Shown here: piece after piece, positions 8,990 to 17,966 of the stretch
Position numbering within the stretch: position 1 is the first letter of the stretch
Layout of the letters: each line of letters opens with the position of its first letter
NCBI GenBank assembly: GCA_017619795.1
Contig: JAFZRP010000013.1
Location: 62,001 to 126,000 of the forward strand
Reading direction: 5' to 3'
Length of the DNA: 64,000 nt
From: Treponema sp.
Lineage (GTDB): Bacteria; Spirochaetota; Spirochaetia; Treponematales; Treponemataceae
Notes under the pieces: generated by a model
Database searches by the model: none
Told to the model about the DNA's origin: nothing
What the model saw: only the letters and a program-made list of their open reading frames with translations
Position numbers and translations under genes: made by a program

Positions 8990-11686
8990 ATGGCAGAAAC
9001 TTTAATTCAATCAGTTCAGGATATGCTGAAAGAAGAAACATGGACAAGAGCAACTATCAGTAATTACACACAGAACAACTTAAAAGAGCTTGCAGTTATA
9101 GTTGAACAGGCACGCAGCGAAAACTGTGTAGACGAGGTTCTTGAGGTTTGTGAGGAGCATCTTTCACACACAAAGGATAGTATCATTGCCCTGTATCTTT
9201 CAGGCATTCTTTCTATCCAAAAAGGAACTATTGACAATTCGTCTCTTGAGACTCTTGTTGATATTTTCCAGAAGAATCACAAGGAATCTATCGTAACTTA
9301 TCTTTGTGAGAATATTCTCGAAGATGATCCAAACAATAAGTTTGCACTTAAAACTCTTGCCTCAATTTATGCCGCAGAAGGCAGCGAGAAGGTTTGGGAG
9401 CTTTATACAAAAATTGTAAAGATTGATTTTGAAGAAGCTGACCTTGCTAAAGTGCTTGCTGAGCATTATGAAGAAGAAAGCGATGAAGAAAATGCCATCG
9501 ACTATTATAAAAAGGCAGTTCTCCGCTATATCAACATTGGAAACTATACTTCTTGTAAGGATATCTGGTCTAAGCTTGTTACTCTTATTCCGGATGAAAT
9601 TGATTTCTTCCAGCTTGTTCGCCGCAAGATTGCTAAAACCTTTGGTGAAATTAAGACTACTACCCTTATGCAGGAGCTTTACAACTACTACAAGGACAAC
9701 AAGAAATGGGATGTAGCAATCGAAATCCTTAAGCAGAACCTTGAAATTGAACCAAAAGATACCTGGGCAAGAAAAGAAATTACAGACTGCTACCGTGGCA
9801 AATACAAAAACCACAGTCAGCTCGAAGAATATATTAAATCTTCAAACCTTACACAGAACTACAGAAACGTTTTTGAAGCTATAAATGACTTTGAAAAGCA
9901 CATTGCTTTTGACAAGGGAAGCTTTGTATTCCACAGAAACTGGGGCGTTGGAAAAATCCTTAAGCTTGAAAAAGATATGCTTAAGATTAACTTTGGACGA
10001 ACAGGCGGAATCCACGACATTTCCCTTAAAATGGCAGTTACAGCCCTCAAGCCTCTTTCTCCAGAGCACATCTGGGTTCTTAAAGCTACACAGAAAAGAG
10101 AAGTTCTTGCTAAACGCGTTAAGGAAGATAAGGTTTGGGCACTTAAGACAATCATCAAGAGCTTTGACAACAACTGCGACTTTAAGCGCATTAAGGCAGA
10201 GCTTGTTCCTTCAATTCTTTCTACAGGTGAATGGACATCATGGAACACTTCTGCAAAGAAAGAACTTGAATCAAATGCCTGCTTTGGCGTAAATCCAAGC
10301 GACATCAACCTTTATACAGTTCGCGATCACGAAATTACACCTGAAGAAAAGCTTTCTAACGAGTTCAAGGCTCAGAAGCAGTTCTTCGCAAGAATCGATA
10401 TTCTTATGAAGTATGTAAACAGCGACCTTACAGACAAATCAAGTGAGCTTTTTGCTGAAATGTATTCATACTTCACAGGTTACTTAAAGAATATTTCAAA
10501 GGTAAACGAGTTTGTAATTGCTTCTTACCTTGTTGTAAAGGCTGTAAGCAGAAGCGACAAGCAGTTTGCTTTCCCAATTAAAGAAACCTTTGCAGAACTT
10601 TATGCAAGACTCGAAAATCCAAAGGAAACATACGTTCTTCTTAAGGACAGCAAGAACACTACACTCAAGAGAGACTTCCTTGAATGCATTAAGATGCTTC
10701 CAGACTGGAACGCACAGTACATCAAGCTGTTCCCGGTTGTTCTTGACGGCGCACTTTTGAAGACACTTGTAGATGCAGGTTATACAGCAGACGTACAGAA
10801 GCTGGTAAGAACAAGCTTTGAAAGCTTTAAGGATTTCCGCGAGACAGTAATGTTCTTCTTTAAGGAATGCCAGAACGAAGACTGGTACAAGGATGCAGGC
10901 GTAAGCTACGAAAAACAGATTATTACCCTCATCAACATTATTGAACTTACATTCCGCGAGATTAACAACCACGTTAATACAACAGAAAACAAGAAAATCA
11001 ATAAGAATGCTACCCTTCTCCTGTTCAAGGATGAAACAATTTACAACTACATGTTCAGCAAGGACGAAAGCACTGTAAAGAAGATTTACACTCTTATTGA
11101 CGATATTGCTGATATTGATCCTTCTTACAAGGCTCAGATCCGTAACAAGATTCTTGAGAAATATCCTGACTATAAGTTCCGTGTTTCTGAAGAGAAGACA
11201 ACTCAGCCTAAGGGTATGCTCGTTACAGCTAAGAAGCTTGAAGAAAAGAAGGCTGAAATTGACCGCATTCAGAACATTGACCTTCCTGCAAATGCTAAGG
11301 ATATTTCTGAAGCACGTGAAAAAGGAGACCTTAAAGAAAACGCTGAGTACAAGTCTGCAAGAGAAAGACAGCACATGCTCAACCTTACACTTTCAAGACT
11401 CCAGGAAGAACTCAACCGTGCAACAGTATTCGATCCAACAACTGTTACAACAACTGTTGTTTCTTTCGCAACAGAGGTTACACTGCATAACAACGAAATG
11501 GATAAGGATGAAAAATATACAATTCTTGGTCCATGGGAATCAGATATTGCCAACAACATCATTTCTTACATGTCTCCATTCGGAAACGCTATTATGGACA
11601 AGAAGGTTGGCGAAACAGCATCTTATACTGTAGACGGAAACAAATACTCTTACCTTATTAAGAGCATTAAGAAAGCAAAGATCTAG
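8990..11686 (+). CDS. greA: Giant spirochaetal transcript-cleavage factor GreA
   Basis: 898 residues, whereas ordinary GreA has about 158. The C-terminal 150 residues are a Gre factor: an N-terminal coiled-coil hairpin bearing the tip motif GDLKENAEYKSARERQ, which stimulates RNA polymerase to cleave backtracked RNA, then the FKBP-like domain (ILGPWESDIANNIISYMSPFGNAI, GETASYTV). Residues 1 to about 300 are TPR-like helices (for example ALKTLASIYAAEGSEKVWELY, IDYYKKAVLRYINIGNY). A middle part contains HRNWGVGKILKLEKDMLKINF, which resembles a small RNA-polymerase-binding beta domain. Enlarged GreA proteins are known in Treponema and Borrelia. Good RBS (AGGAG) and a terminator 25 bases downstream. 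Confidence 0.93.
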   Translation: MAETLIQSVQDMLKEETWTRATISNYTQNNLKELAVIVEQARSENCVDEVLEVCEEHLSHTKDSIIALYLSGILSIQKGTIDNSSLETLVDIFQKNHKESIVTYLCENILEDDPNNKFALKTLASIYAAEGSEKVWELYTKIVKIDFEEADLAKVLAEHYEEESDEENAIDYYKKAVLRYINIGNYTSCKDIWSKLVTLIPDEIDFFQLVRRKIAKTFGEIKTTTLMQELYNYYKDNKKWDVAIEILKQNLEIEPKDTWARKEITDCYRGKYKNHSQLEEYIKSSNLTQNYRNVFEAINDFEKHIAFDKGSFVFHRNWGVGKILKLEKDMLKINFGRTGGIHDISLKMAVTALKPLSPEHIWVLKATQKREVLAKRVKEDKVWALKTIIKSFDNNCDFKRIKAELVPSILSTGEWTSWNTSAKKELESNACFGVNPSDINLYTVRDHEITPEEKLSNEFKAQKQFFARIDILMKYVNSDLTDKSSELFAEMYSYFTGYLKNISKVNEFVIASYLVVKAVSRSDKQFAFPIKETFAELYARLENPKETYVLLKDSKNTTLKRDFLECIKMLPDWNAQYIKLFPVVLDGALLKTLVDAGYTADVQKLVRTSFESFKDFRETVMFFFKECQNEDWYKDAGVSYEKQIITLINIIELTFREINNHVNTTENKKINKNATLLLFKDETIYNYMFSKDESTVKKIYTLIDDIADIDPSYKAQIRNKILEKYPDYKFRVSEEKTTQPKGMLVTAKKLEEKKAEIDRIQNIDLPANAKDISEAREKGDLKENAEYKSARERQHMLNLTLSRLQEELNRATVFDPTTVTTTVVSFATEVTLHNNEMDKDEKYTILGPWESDIANNIISYMSPFGNAIMDKKVGETASYTVDGNKYSYLIKSIKKAKI

Positions 11687-11710
11687 TGGCACACACAGAT
11701 TAAGTGTAAA

Positions 11711-11745
11711 AAAAGCTGTCTGATTTATCAGGCAGCTTTTTTTTA
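11711..11745 (+). terminator. Rho-independent terminator after greA
   Basis: 13-base-pair stem AAAAGCTGTCTGA / TCAGGCAGCTTTT with one G-U pair and a 4-base loop, followed by eight T. It lies between convergent greA and deoC and may serve both strands, since A-runs precede the stem. Confidence 0.9.
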
Positions 11746-11769
11746 TTCAGATTATGTTTTGAATATTTT

Positions 11770-12483
11770 TTATTCAACCCAATTTTCAATGATATTCACA
11801 CCGCTTGAGGTTCCAATACGGTTGGCACCGGCTTCTATCATAGCGGCAGCCATTTTTGCAGAACGTATTCCACCTGAAGCCTTTACACCCATATCAGGGC
11901 CGACAGTCTCACGCATAAGCCTTACGTGATGCTCGCTTGCACCGTTTGGAAGAAGCTGGCCATCCAGACTCTTTGGTGTTGCAAAGCCTGTAGAAGTCTT
12001 TACAAAATCAGCACCTGCCTTTTTAGCACACATACAGCACATCTTTATTGCAGAATCTTCAAGCAGACAGGTTTCTACAATTACTTTTACAATAATTTTT
12101 CTTCTTACCCTTCTGCCTGCACTTTTTGCTGCCTTTACAACAGTAGCAATATCGCTGCCAACAATAGAGAATCTTCCGTCCTTTGCTGCACCAATATTGA
12201 TAACCATATCAACTTCATCGGCACCATTCATAATAGCGTTTCTTGCTTCATCAGCCTTTACCTTTGAAGTGCTTGCACCTAAAGGAAAGCCGACGACTGT
12301 GCAAACTTTTACAGGTGTTTTCTCTAATGCCGTTGCTGCATAAGGAACATAAACAGGATTTATACAAACAGAAGCAAATCCATACTGAATAGCTTCGTTG
12401 CATACCTGTGTAATTTCTTTTACTCCCGCATCCGGAGCCAATACTGTCTGATCGATATACGATGCAATTTCTTTCTTAGTCAT
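11770..12483 (-). CDS. deoC: Deoxyribose-phosphate aldolase
   Basis: Cleaves 2-deoxy-D-ribose 5-phosphate to glyceraldehyde 3-phosphate and acetaldehyde in deoxynucleoside catabolism. 237 residues, normal size. The Schiff-base Lys is in FVKTSTGF, with the other active-site segments NGADEVDMVINIGA, KVIVETCLL and GVKASGGIRS. There is no Shine-Dalgarno sequence. TTGAAA (minus strand, 12512-12517) and TATAAT (12490-12495) end six bases before the ATG, so translation may start at the 5' end of the transcript. It stands alone, not beside deoA/deoB. Confidence 0.95.
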   Translation of the reverse strand: MTKKEIASYIDQTVLAPDAGVKEITQVCNEAIQYGFASVCINPVYVPYAATALEKTPVKVCTVVGFPLGASTSKVKADEARNAIMNGADEVDMVINIGAAKDGRFSIVGSDIATVVKAAKSAGRRVRRKIIVKVIVETCLLEDSAIKMCCMCAKKAGADFVKTSTGFATPKSLDGQLLPNGASEHHVRLMRETVGPDMGVKASGGIRSAKMAAAMIEAGANRIGTSSGVNIIENWVE

Positions 12484-12489
12484 AGCTTA

Positions 12490-12517
12490 ATTATAACTTC
12501 GCTTGCGATTTTTTCAA
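12490..12517 (-). promoter_or_regulatory. deoC promoter, leaderless type
   Basis: On the minus strand TTGAAA (12512-12517), a 16-base spacer, then TATAAT (12490-12495). Only six bases separate the -10 from the ATG (12481-12483), so the expected transcription start falls on or within a base or two of the start codon. Confidence 0.65.
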
Positions 12518-12531
12518 GCATAATGTATTAT
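12503..12531 (+). promoter_or_regulatory. Ferredoxin promoter, overlapping the divergent deoC promoter
   Basis: TTGCGA at 12503-12508, a 17-base spacer and TATTAT at 12526-12531 read towards the ferredoxin. It overlaps the deoC -35 on the other strand. Confidence 0.5.
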
Positions 12532-12562
12532 CTAAATATATCTAATTTATAGGAGCCAGATT

Positions 12563-12733
12563 ATGTATAAAATTAATGACCAGTGCGTTAATTGCGGAGC
12601 TTGCGAGCCTGATTGTCCAGTTGAGGCAATTTCTGAGCAGAATGGCGTTCGTGTAATTGATGCTGAAAAATGCATTAGCTGCGGTTCTTGCGCTGCATCT
12701 TGTCCTGCTGAAGCTATTGTAGAAGAGGACTAA
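12563..12733 (+). CDS. 2[4Fe-4S] ferredoxin
   Basis: A 56-residue protein starting MYKINDQCVNCGACEPDCPV and containing a second CISCGSCAASCP. Each half has the CxxCxxCxxxCP pattern, which gives two [4Fe-4S] clusters: a clostridial-type low-potential electron carrier. The RBS AGGAG lies 8 bases upstream. It is a plausible electron donor for radical-SAM and anaerobic metabolism enzymes such as the NrdG-like protein in this window, but nothing links it to a specific partner. Followed by an unrelated membrane protein after 47 bases. Confidence 0.95.
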   Translation: MYKINDQCVNCGACEPDCPVEAISEQNGVRVIDAEKCISCGSCAASCPAEAIVEED

Positions 12734-12780
12734 TTTTTTATATTCCGACAGAATGCAGCCTCGGCCTGTGTACAAAGAAA

Positions 12781-13170
12781 ATGAAAGACAAATCAAGTTC
12801 TCTGACAAAAAATAAGGTTTTCTCAGTTCTGCGATTTTTTCTTCTTATAGTTCTTTGTGTTTCTGCATCAGTCATTCTTGTCTGGCCTTTGTGGAAGTTT
12901 TCAATTTCCTTCCCAAAGGTTTACACTATAATTACCCTTTCTTTAATAGGGCTTGCTGTTCTTTATTTATGCATAAATAAAATCAGAAAAAGCAGCCTTT
13001 CTTCCGTTATAAAGTTTTTTGGCAATTTACTTATAACCTGTACAGGTATTTTCTTTTCAGTAAAGTTTGTCCTTAACGAAAAAAAACTGATTGCTCTCGC
13101 TGTTTTTATACTTACAATCATCCTTATTGCAGTTTTTAATTATATTTTAAACAGGATTCGCCATGAATAA
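12781..13170 (+). CDS. Small membrane protein with about four transmembrane helices
   Basis: 129 residues. Hydrophobic stretches are visible at about 18-40 (LRFFLLIVLCVSASVILVWPLW), 47-64, 76-96 and 103-123 (LIALAVFILTIILIAVFNYIL), with a Lys/Ser-rich N-terminus and basic C-terminus. It overlaps the next gene by 8 bases (start at 13163), so it is co-translated with the M23 peptidase and possibly works with it at the envelope. No recognisable family; weak RBS. Confidence 0.65.
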   Translation: MKDKSSSLTKNKVFSVLRFFLLIVLCVSASVILVWPLWKFSISFPKVYTIITLSLIGLAVLYLCINKIRKSSLSSVIKFFGNLLITCTGIFFSVKFVLNEKKLIALAVFILTIILIAVFNYILNRIRHE

Positions 13171-14077
13171 GCGGGCGAAAATCCTTTTTCCATTAATTTT
13201 ACTATTGGCTCACCTTCTTTATGCACAAAAACAGATTCCAGAAATTCCAAAGCTTGAATCGTCAGATTTAATGTTTAAGGAGTTTTCATATATAGTTGCA
13301 GACAATAAAAAAAATATAGCGGCTGGAAAAATGCCGGATCTTATTGTATTCAAATACACTGTTGTAGACTCCAAGCAGACCTTAATTCAGCTCGCTGCCC
13401 GCTGCAACATTCCTTATGAAACAATTGCAACGTTGAATTGCATTGAAAGTTCAACATCATCCCTTTACGGAAAAACCTTACTTTTACCAACCGCAGCGGG
13501 GCTTTTTATCCGAAAAAAACAGGGCATAAACTCCCTTGAAATATTACTGCAGGAAAGATATTTCAACTCCGACCAGAGCGGAAAATATATTTATTATAAT
13601 ACCGACAAGGATGAATTTATTTTTCTTGTAAACGCGCGCTTTACTCCAACGGAAAGAGCATATTTTCTTGATTCAGAAATGAGGCTTCCGATAAACAGGG
13701 ATTCCTACTGGATTTCGTCTGAGTTCGGCAAGCGGAAAAGTCCTGTTTCAGGAGAATGGAAAAATCATAATGGAATTGATTTAGCGGCGGCGGAAGGTAC
13801 TCCTGTTTATGCTATAAAAGACGGAACAAATGCTTTATGTTATGAGAATGATGAAGTTTTTGGAAATTACATCATCCTTACGCATGATGACGGAGCTTTA
13901 ACGAGTGTTTATGCACATCTTTCAAAAATTAATATTTCTATGTATGATTCTGTAAAAAAAGGTGATATAATAGGATATGTTGGCAGCTCAGGAATGGCGA
14001 CAGGTCCTCACCTTCATTTTGAAATCAGAAAGGATGGTGTGCCTTATAATCCGTCGTCATCCTTGAAATTGAAGTGA
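13163..14077 (+). CDS. Exported LysM/M23 peptidoglycan hydrolase-like protein
   Basis: 304 residues. Signal peptide MNKRAKILFPLILLLAHLLYA, then a LysM-like domain at about 65-115 (KYTVVDSKQTLIQLAARCNI, TLNCIESSTSSLYGKTLLLP), then a C-terminal M23 metallopeptidase domain. The zinc ligands are present: HNGIDLA (His and Asp) and the GPHLHFEIR motif, with YAHL before it. Expected role: cutting peptide cross-links in periplasmic peptidoglycan, or activating an amidase. It overlaps both neighbours by a few bases, giving a compact three-gene unit. A second M23 protein is at 37826. Confidence 0.85.
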   Translation: MNKRAKILFPLILLLAHLLYAQKQIPEIPKLESSDLMFKEFSYIVADNKKNIAAGKMPDLIVFKYTVVDSKQTLIQLAARCNIPYETIATLNCIESSTSSLYGKTLLLPTAAGLFIRKKQGINSLEILLQERYFNSDQSGKYIYYNTDKDEFIFLVNARFTPTERAYFLDSEMRLPINRDSYWISSEFGKRKSPVSGEWKNHNGIDLAAAEGTPVYAIKDGTNALCYENDEVFGNYIILTHDDGALTSVYAHLSKINISMYDSVKKGDIIGYVGSSGMATGPHLHFEIRKDGVPYNPSSSLKLK

Positions 14078-15192
14078 TGTTTAGTTTTGGTAGGAAATAT
14101 ACAGTTTTATTATTCTCTTTCCTTATGCTTTTTACTGCAGGATTATTTGCAGAGCAGTTCCGTGTAGCAAAGCTTCATACTGTTCAGCTTACAGATGATG
14201 TAAACTCTGAAGCAGAAGCAGCGCTTGAACTGAACGATGGTCTTGCAATCTATCTGCCGGAATCAAGAGTTTTTATTGAGGGAATTGAAATTAAAATGAC
14301 TATTCCGGAAGAAACTGCACTCTGGAGAGACTGCTGTGCCTGTGTTGTTTATGATTCTGTAAATCCTTCTCCTAAAAAAGAGCAGATTGATTTTTCCGGC
14401 AACAAAATCTTTTTTGAAGTTCTTCCTGGAAAGCTTTCCTGGTATCTCCAGATTCCGCTTACAGATACAAAGCAGTTTAAGACAAATCAGTACACTACCC
14501 GTCTTGAAAAAAAGCCGGATTTATCCGGAAACTATATTTTCTTACGGCTCCAGCAGGTTATGAAAGGTGTTCCTGATACAGTGCTTGATTCCGTTATAAA
14601 AATGAGCGTAAAGCCTATTCTTTCAAACAAGGGTATTCTTAAGCTGAACATTCAGGAGCCTGAGATTCAGACTAAATACCAGGCTAAATCGGACTCAGAC
14701 AAAACAGAAGAAGCTGAAAAAGCCGCAGAAACAACAGAACAGGGACTCGGTTCGGCCCAGTTAAATAATGCTCAAGCAGAAGACAATTCTCAGGAAGAAG
14801 CATTTTATACTGTATTCGTAGACGATAATCCTGTTCAGGGTGATTTAGATAAGATTCTTCTAAATACCGGTATTCACAACGTTTCTGTAATTTCTGAAAG
14901 CTACAGGACAGAAGTAAGGAATGTACGCATAGAACAGGCAAAAATCTCTGATCTGGATATTCTCTTAAAAAGCATTGAGCCTACCCTCATTATCACTGCT
15001 CCTGAAGGTACACAGATACAGTTTGATGGAGAGCCTTTCTCTGAAACCGGCAAAGAAATCATAATCTCAGAGGGCGAGCATAAGGTAACCTTTATAATCG
15101 GAGACTATGAAATAATCCGTTCAATTTCGGCAATAAAAGGTAAAACCTACAAGGCAAACCTTGCTGTAGACCTGCAGATTTCCGAAGAATAA
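14077..15192 (+). CDS. Exported protein with C-terminal PEGA-like repeat
   Basis: 371 residues, with the ATG overlapping the preceding TGA (tgATG). Signal peptide KYTVLLFSFLMLFTAGLFA, a beta-rich domain of unknown type (IEGIEIKMTIPEETALWRDCCACVVYDS), an acidic Gln/Ala-rich linker at about 200-240, then a surface-domain-like end (TLIITAPEGTQIQFDGEPFS, SEGEHKVTFIIGDYEI) resembling PEGA repeats. Probably a periplasmic partner of the preceding M23 protein; the function is not known. Confidence 0.7.
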   Translation: MFSFGRKYTVLLFSFLMLFTAGLFAEQFRVAKLHTVQLTDDVNSEAEAALELNDGLAIYLPESRVFIEGIEIKMTIPEETALWRDCCACVVYDSVNPSPKKEQIDFSGNKIFFEVLPGKLSWYLQIPLTDTKQFKTNQYTTRLEKKPDLSGNYIFLRLQQVMKGVPDTVLDSVIKMSVKPILSNKGILKLNIQEPEIQTKYQAKSDSDKTEEAEKAAETTEQGLGSAQLNNAQAEDNSQEEAFYTVFVDDNPVQGDLDKILLNTGIHNVSVISESYRTEVRNVRIEQAKISDLDILLKSIEPTLIITAPEGTQIQFDGEPFSETGKEIIISEGEHKVTFIIGDYEIIRSISAIKGKTYKANLAVDLQISEE

Positions 15193-15239
15193 CGCTCAAA
15201 AAAATCATAAAAAAAATTATTTTAGGAACTAAAGATTTT

Positions 15240-15345
15240 CGGCCTTCAGGTCGATATTAATAGTATCGGGGACATTTTCCCCTCCCACCCATGTTCCCGA
15301 TTGCCTGATGGGCATGGCACGGATCTAAATCCGTGCCTTTTTTTT
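15240..15345 (+). ncRNA. Candidate structured small RNA ending in a terminator
   Basis: Four consecutive helices lie in an otherwise non-coding gap. They are CGGCC/GGTCG (15240-15253); ATCGGGGACA (15265-15274) paired with TGTTCCCGAT (15292-15301) around a C-rich loop; TGCC/GGCA (15302-15313); and the terminator GGCACGGAT/ATCCGTGCC (15316-15337) with a T tail. It does not carry the SRP RNA GGAAG...GCAG motif, nor any riboswitch consensus I recognise. It could instead be a leader or just the terminator of the preceding operon. Confidence 0.4.
15316..15345 (+). terminator. Rho-independent terminator
   Basis: Perfect 9-bp stem GGCACGGAT / ATCCGTGCC, loop CTAA, followed by eight T. Ends the 12.8-15.2 kb operon or the candidate RNA. 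Confidence 0.9.
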
Positions 15346-15356
15346 GTTTAAAATAA

Positions 15357-15385
15357 TTGAATGTAAGACATATTTTTACTATAAT
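15357..15385 (+). promoter_or_regulatory. PBP promoter, leaderless type
   Basis: TTGAAT (15357-15362), a 17-base spacer, TATAAT (15380-15385). The ATG follows six bases later at 15392 and no Shine-Dalgarno sequence is present. Confidence 0.65.
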
Positions 15386-15391
15386 ATTGCT

Positions 15392-17956
15392 ATGTTTAAA
15401 CTAAAAAAATCAGCCGTTTTTCTTTGTTTACTTCTAGTTTTTTTCTCAATCCTTTTTGGAGCAGGATTAGGCTGGTGTCTTTCTGAAACTAAAAACATTA
15501 AGAATTCGGAGTTTATTACAGAGTTCAACACAGCACTTCCGACTAAACTCCTTGATATAAACGGCGAGCTTATAACAGAGTTTGCTTCCGATGAAAAGCG
15601 TGAAATAATTTCCTACAAAAAGCTTCCTCAGCATATGATTGATGCTCTGATTACCCGAGAAGACCGTATTTTCTTCTCGCATAAGGGCTTTAGTATTAAG
15701 GCTGTACTCCGAGCTGTAATGGGTAAGCTTATGGGAAAATCGCTTGGTGGTGGTTCTACCCTTACACAGCAGATTGCCGGTACCCTTTACTGTGACCGAA
15801 CAGACATGACCTACAAGCGAAAGATCAAGGAATTGTGGTGGGCTATTCAGATGGAGCGCCGCTATTCTAAAAACGAGATTCTTGAGCTTTATCTTAATAA
15901 AATATATTTCGGTGGCGGAACCTACGGTGTTAATGCGGCTTCAAAATATTACTTTGGCCACGATGCAACCTTCCTCACACCGGCAGAGGCTGCAATTCTT
16001 GTAATTCAGCTTTCAAACCCTGCTTACTATAATCCTTTTGATCACCCTAACCGTGCTATGGACCGCCAGAAGGATGTTCTTAAATCTATGGTTGCGGCAG
16101 GCTATATTACTCAGGAAGAATCAGACACCTCGTTTGAAGATTACTGGTCTGGCTTTGACTATACACGAACATCAACCTCAGCGTATATGCTTAGGGATGA
16201 TAAAGCTCCATGGTTCTCTGAATACGTTCGCCGTGAGCTTGGAAATATGATTTACGGTTCAGATGATATTTACACAAGCGGCTTTACCGTAAATACAACA
16301 CTTGATCTTGAGCATCAGCAGGTTGCGCAGGATGTAATGTCCAAATATATTGAAATTGCAAATACACGCTATCAGCGGGAGCATAATTCACGCTCTAAGC
16401 TTGCGTATAATACATACATTCCAATGACAGAGCTGCTTGCTCTTCTGTTTAATTTACCTCAGCTTAAGGTAAGCGAACAGCGAACAGAGTTTATTGCAAA
16501 CCAGGCTTACATAAATAACGTCAATCCTGTACTTGATATTGTTTCCATGATGACAGGTGTTGACCAGCTTAAGGTTGGTATTATAAACAGAGCAACTGCT
16601 GTTTCAAAGAAGAATGAAGAAAAGACAACAATTGAAGGCACAATGATTTGTATTGGTGCAAACACCGGTTATATTGACGCTCTCGTTGGCGGAAGCAAAT
16701 ACGACCAGGAAAACCAGTTTATCCGTGCTACTCAGGCAAAGGTTCAGCCTGGTTCTACATTCAAGCCACTCTATTATTCTGCCGCAATTGATTCACAGAA
16801 GTTTACTCCAACAACACAGATTTCCGATACACCTGTTGTATTCCATACAGCAGACGGTAAGCCATATATTCCACAGAACTTCCGCGGTGAATGGGTTGGT
16901 AACGTTTCGCTTTACTATGCTTTAATCCACTCAATGAACGTTCCTTCGCTTAAGGTTCTTGACGGAATCGGCTTTGAAGCAGCAATTTCTCGTGCGGTTG
17001 ATTTGCTTGGCATTTCTGATAGTGAGCTTCCTTCACGAGGCTTTGTACCAGGTTATCCAATTGGTCTTGGAGTTTGTTCTGTACGCCCTATTGAAATGGC
17101 AAGAGCCTATGCAATTTTTGCTAACGGTGGTAAAGAAGTTACTCCAATGGCAATTCGTACAGTTGAAGATAAAAACGGAAACATTATTCTTAATCCAGAG
17201 CAGGATATCCGTAAGGAACAGTCTGCAAAGGGTGATAAGATACAGGTTATTTCACCTCAGAATGCTTTTGTAATGACAAAGCTTCTTGAGCAGACAGTAA
17301 ACAACGGTGGTACACTTGCCGGTCAGTCCTGGAAGTTTGATTATAAGACTCCTGCAGGAAAAAGCTACTCAATGCCTGCAGCCGGTAAAACCGGAACCAC
17401 TCAGAACTGGGCCGACGCCTGGACCTGCGGTTTTACCCCATATTACGCCGCTGCTTTCTGGTTCGGCTTTGACAAGCCTGGTCAGTCACTTGGTCTTAAT
17501 ATTACAGGTTCTACTCTTGCCGGCTTTGCCTGGGGTGACTTCTTCCGCGAAATCCACAGGGATCTTCCTTCAAAAGAGTTCCCTAAACCACTTACAGGTG
17601 TAATTAAAGCAACAGTCTGCTATGACAGTGGACAGATTCTTACAGATAACTGTGAAAAGAAAACGACACAGTGGTTCCTTGAAGGCACACAGCCTACAGA
17701 AATCTGTACAATCCATTCAAGTCAGACAAACTCAATTATTGGAATTGCAAGGCTTGAAAGAGAAATGAATCGTTCAGGTCAGAGATGGACAGTTGATTTT
17801 GACAGCTCACCATTAAAGCTTGACCTTGACTTCCTCTCTGGAAAGAGCTCAGGTTTAAAGAATTACAATGATTATGATTCAGACCTTGATTCTGATGATG
17901 ATAATAGTTATATTTCTACAGAAAAAGATTACGATTATAACTATCTGTTTGAATAA
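15392..17956 (+). CDS. Class A penicillin-binding protein (PBP1A type)
   Basis: Bifunctional murein synthase of the inner membrane: glycan polymerisation plus peptide cross-linking. 854 residues from the ATG at 15392. An N-terminal membrane anchor is followed by a GT51 transglycosylase with the catalytic Glu in REDRIFFSHKG and the GGGSTLTQQIAG motif. The transpeptidase has the nucleophile Ser455 in PGSTFKP, SMN at 514-516 and KTGTT starting at Lys666. A spacer of about 110 residues separates the two domains. The C-terminal tail is Asp/Tyr-rich and probably disordered. In-frame codons upstream of 15392 overlap the promoter and are not used. Confidence 0.95.
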   Translation: MFKLKKSAVFLCLLLVFFSILFGAGLGWCLSETKNIKNSEFITEFNTALPTKLLDINGELITEFASDEKREIISYKKLPQHMIDALITREDRIFFSHKGFSIKAVLRAVMGKLMGKSLGGGSTLTQQIAGTLYCDRTDMTYKRKIKELWWAIQMERRYSKNEILELYLNKIYFGGGTYGVNAASKYYFGHDATFLTPAEAAILVIQLSNPAYYNPFDHPNRAMDRQKDVLKSMVAAGYITQEESDTSFEDYWSGFDYTRTSTSAYMLRDDKAPWFSEYVRRELGNMIYGSDDIYTSGFTVNTTLDLEHQQVAQDVMSKYIEIANTRYQREHNSRSKLAYNTYIPMTELLALLFNLPQLKVSEQRTEFIANQAYINNVNPVLDIVSMMTGVDQLKVGIINRATAVSKKNEEKTTIEGTMICIGANTGYIDALVGGSKYDQENQFIRATQAKVQPGSTFKPLYYSAAIDSQKFTPTTQISDTPVVFHTADGKPYIPQNFRGEWVGNVSLYYALIHSMNVPSLKVLDGIGFEAAISRAVDLLGISDSELPSRGFVPGYPIGLGVCSVRPIEMARAYAIFANGGKEVTPMAIRTVEDKNGNIILNPEQDIRKEQSAKGDKIQVISPQNAFVMTKLLEQTVNNGGTLAGQSWKFDYKTPAGKSYSMPAAGKTGTTQNWADAWTCGFTPYYAAAFWFGFDKPGQSLGLNITGSTLAGFAWGDFFREIHRDLPSKEFPKPLTGVIKATVCYDSGQILTDNCEKKTTQWFLEGTQPTEICTIHSSQTNSIIGIARLEREMNRSGQRWTVDFDSSPLKLDLDFLSGKSSGLKNYNDYDSDLDSDDDNSYISTEKDYDYNYLFE

Positions 17957-17966
17957 TTGTTTTTAT

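Noticed and set aside
10496..11374. Long open frame of 292 codons on the strand opposite greA
   Set aside because: It lies wholly inside greA, has a Cys/Phe/Leu-rich composition typical of antisense translation, and has no RBS.
11926..12267. Plus-strand open frame inside deoC
   Set aside because: Opposite-strand shadow of a well-recognised gene.
15240..15345. SRP (4.5S) RNA or 6S RNA
   Set aside because: There is no GGAAG/GCAG asymmetric loop of SRP RNA, and the length and bulge pattern do not fit 6S RNA.
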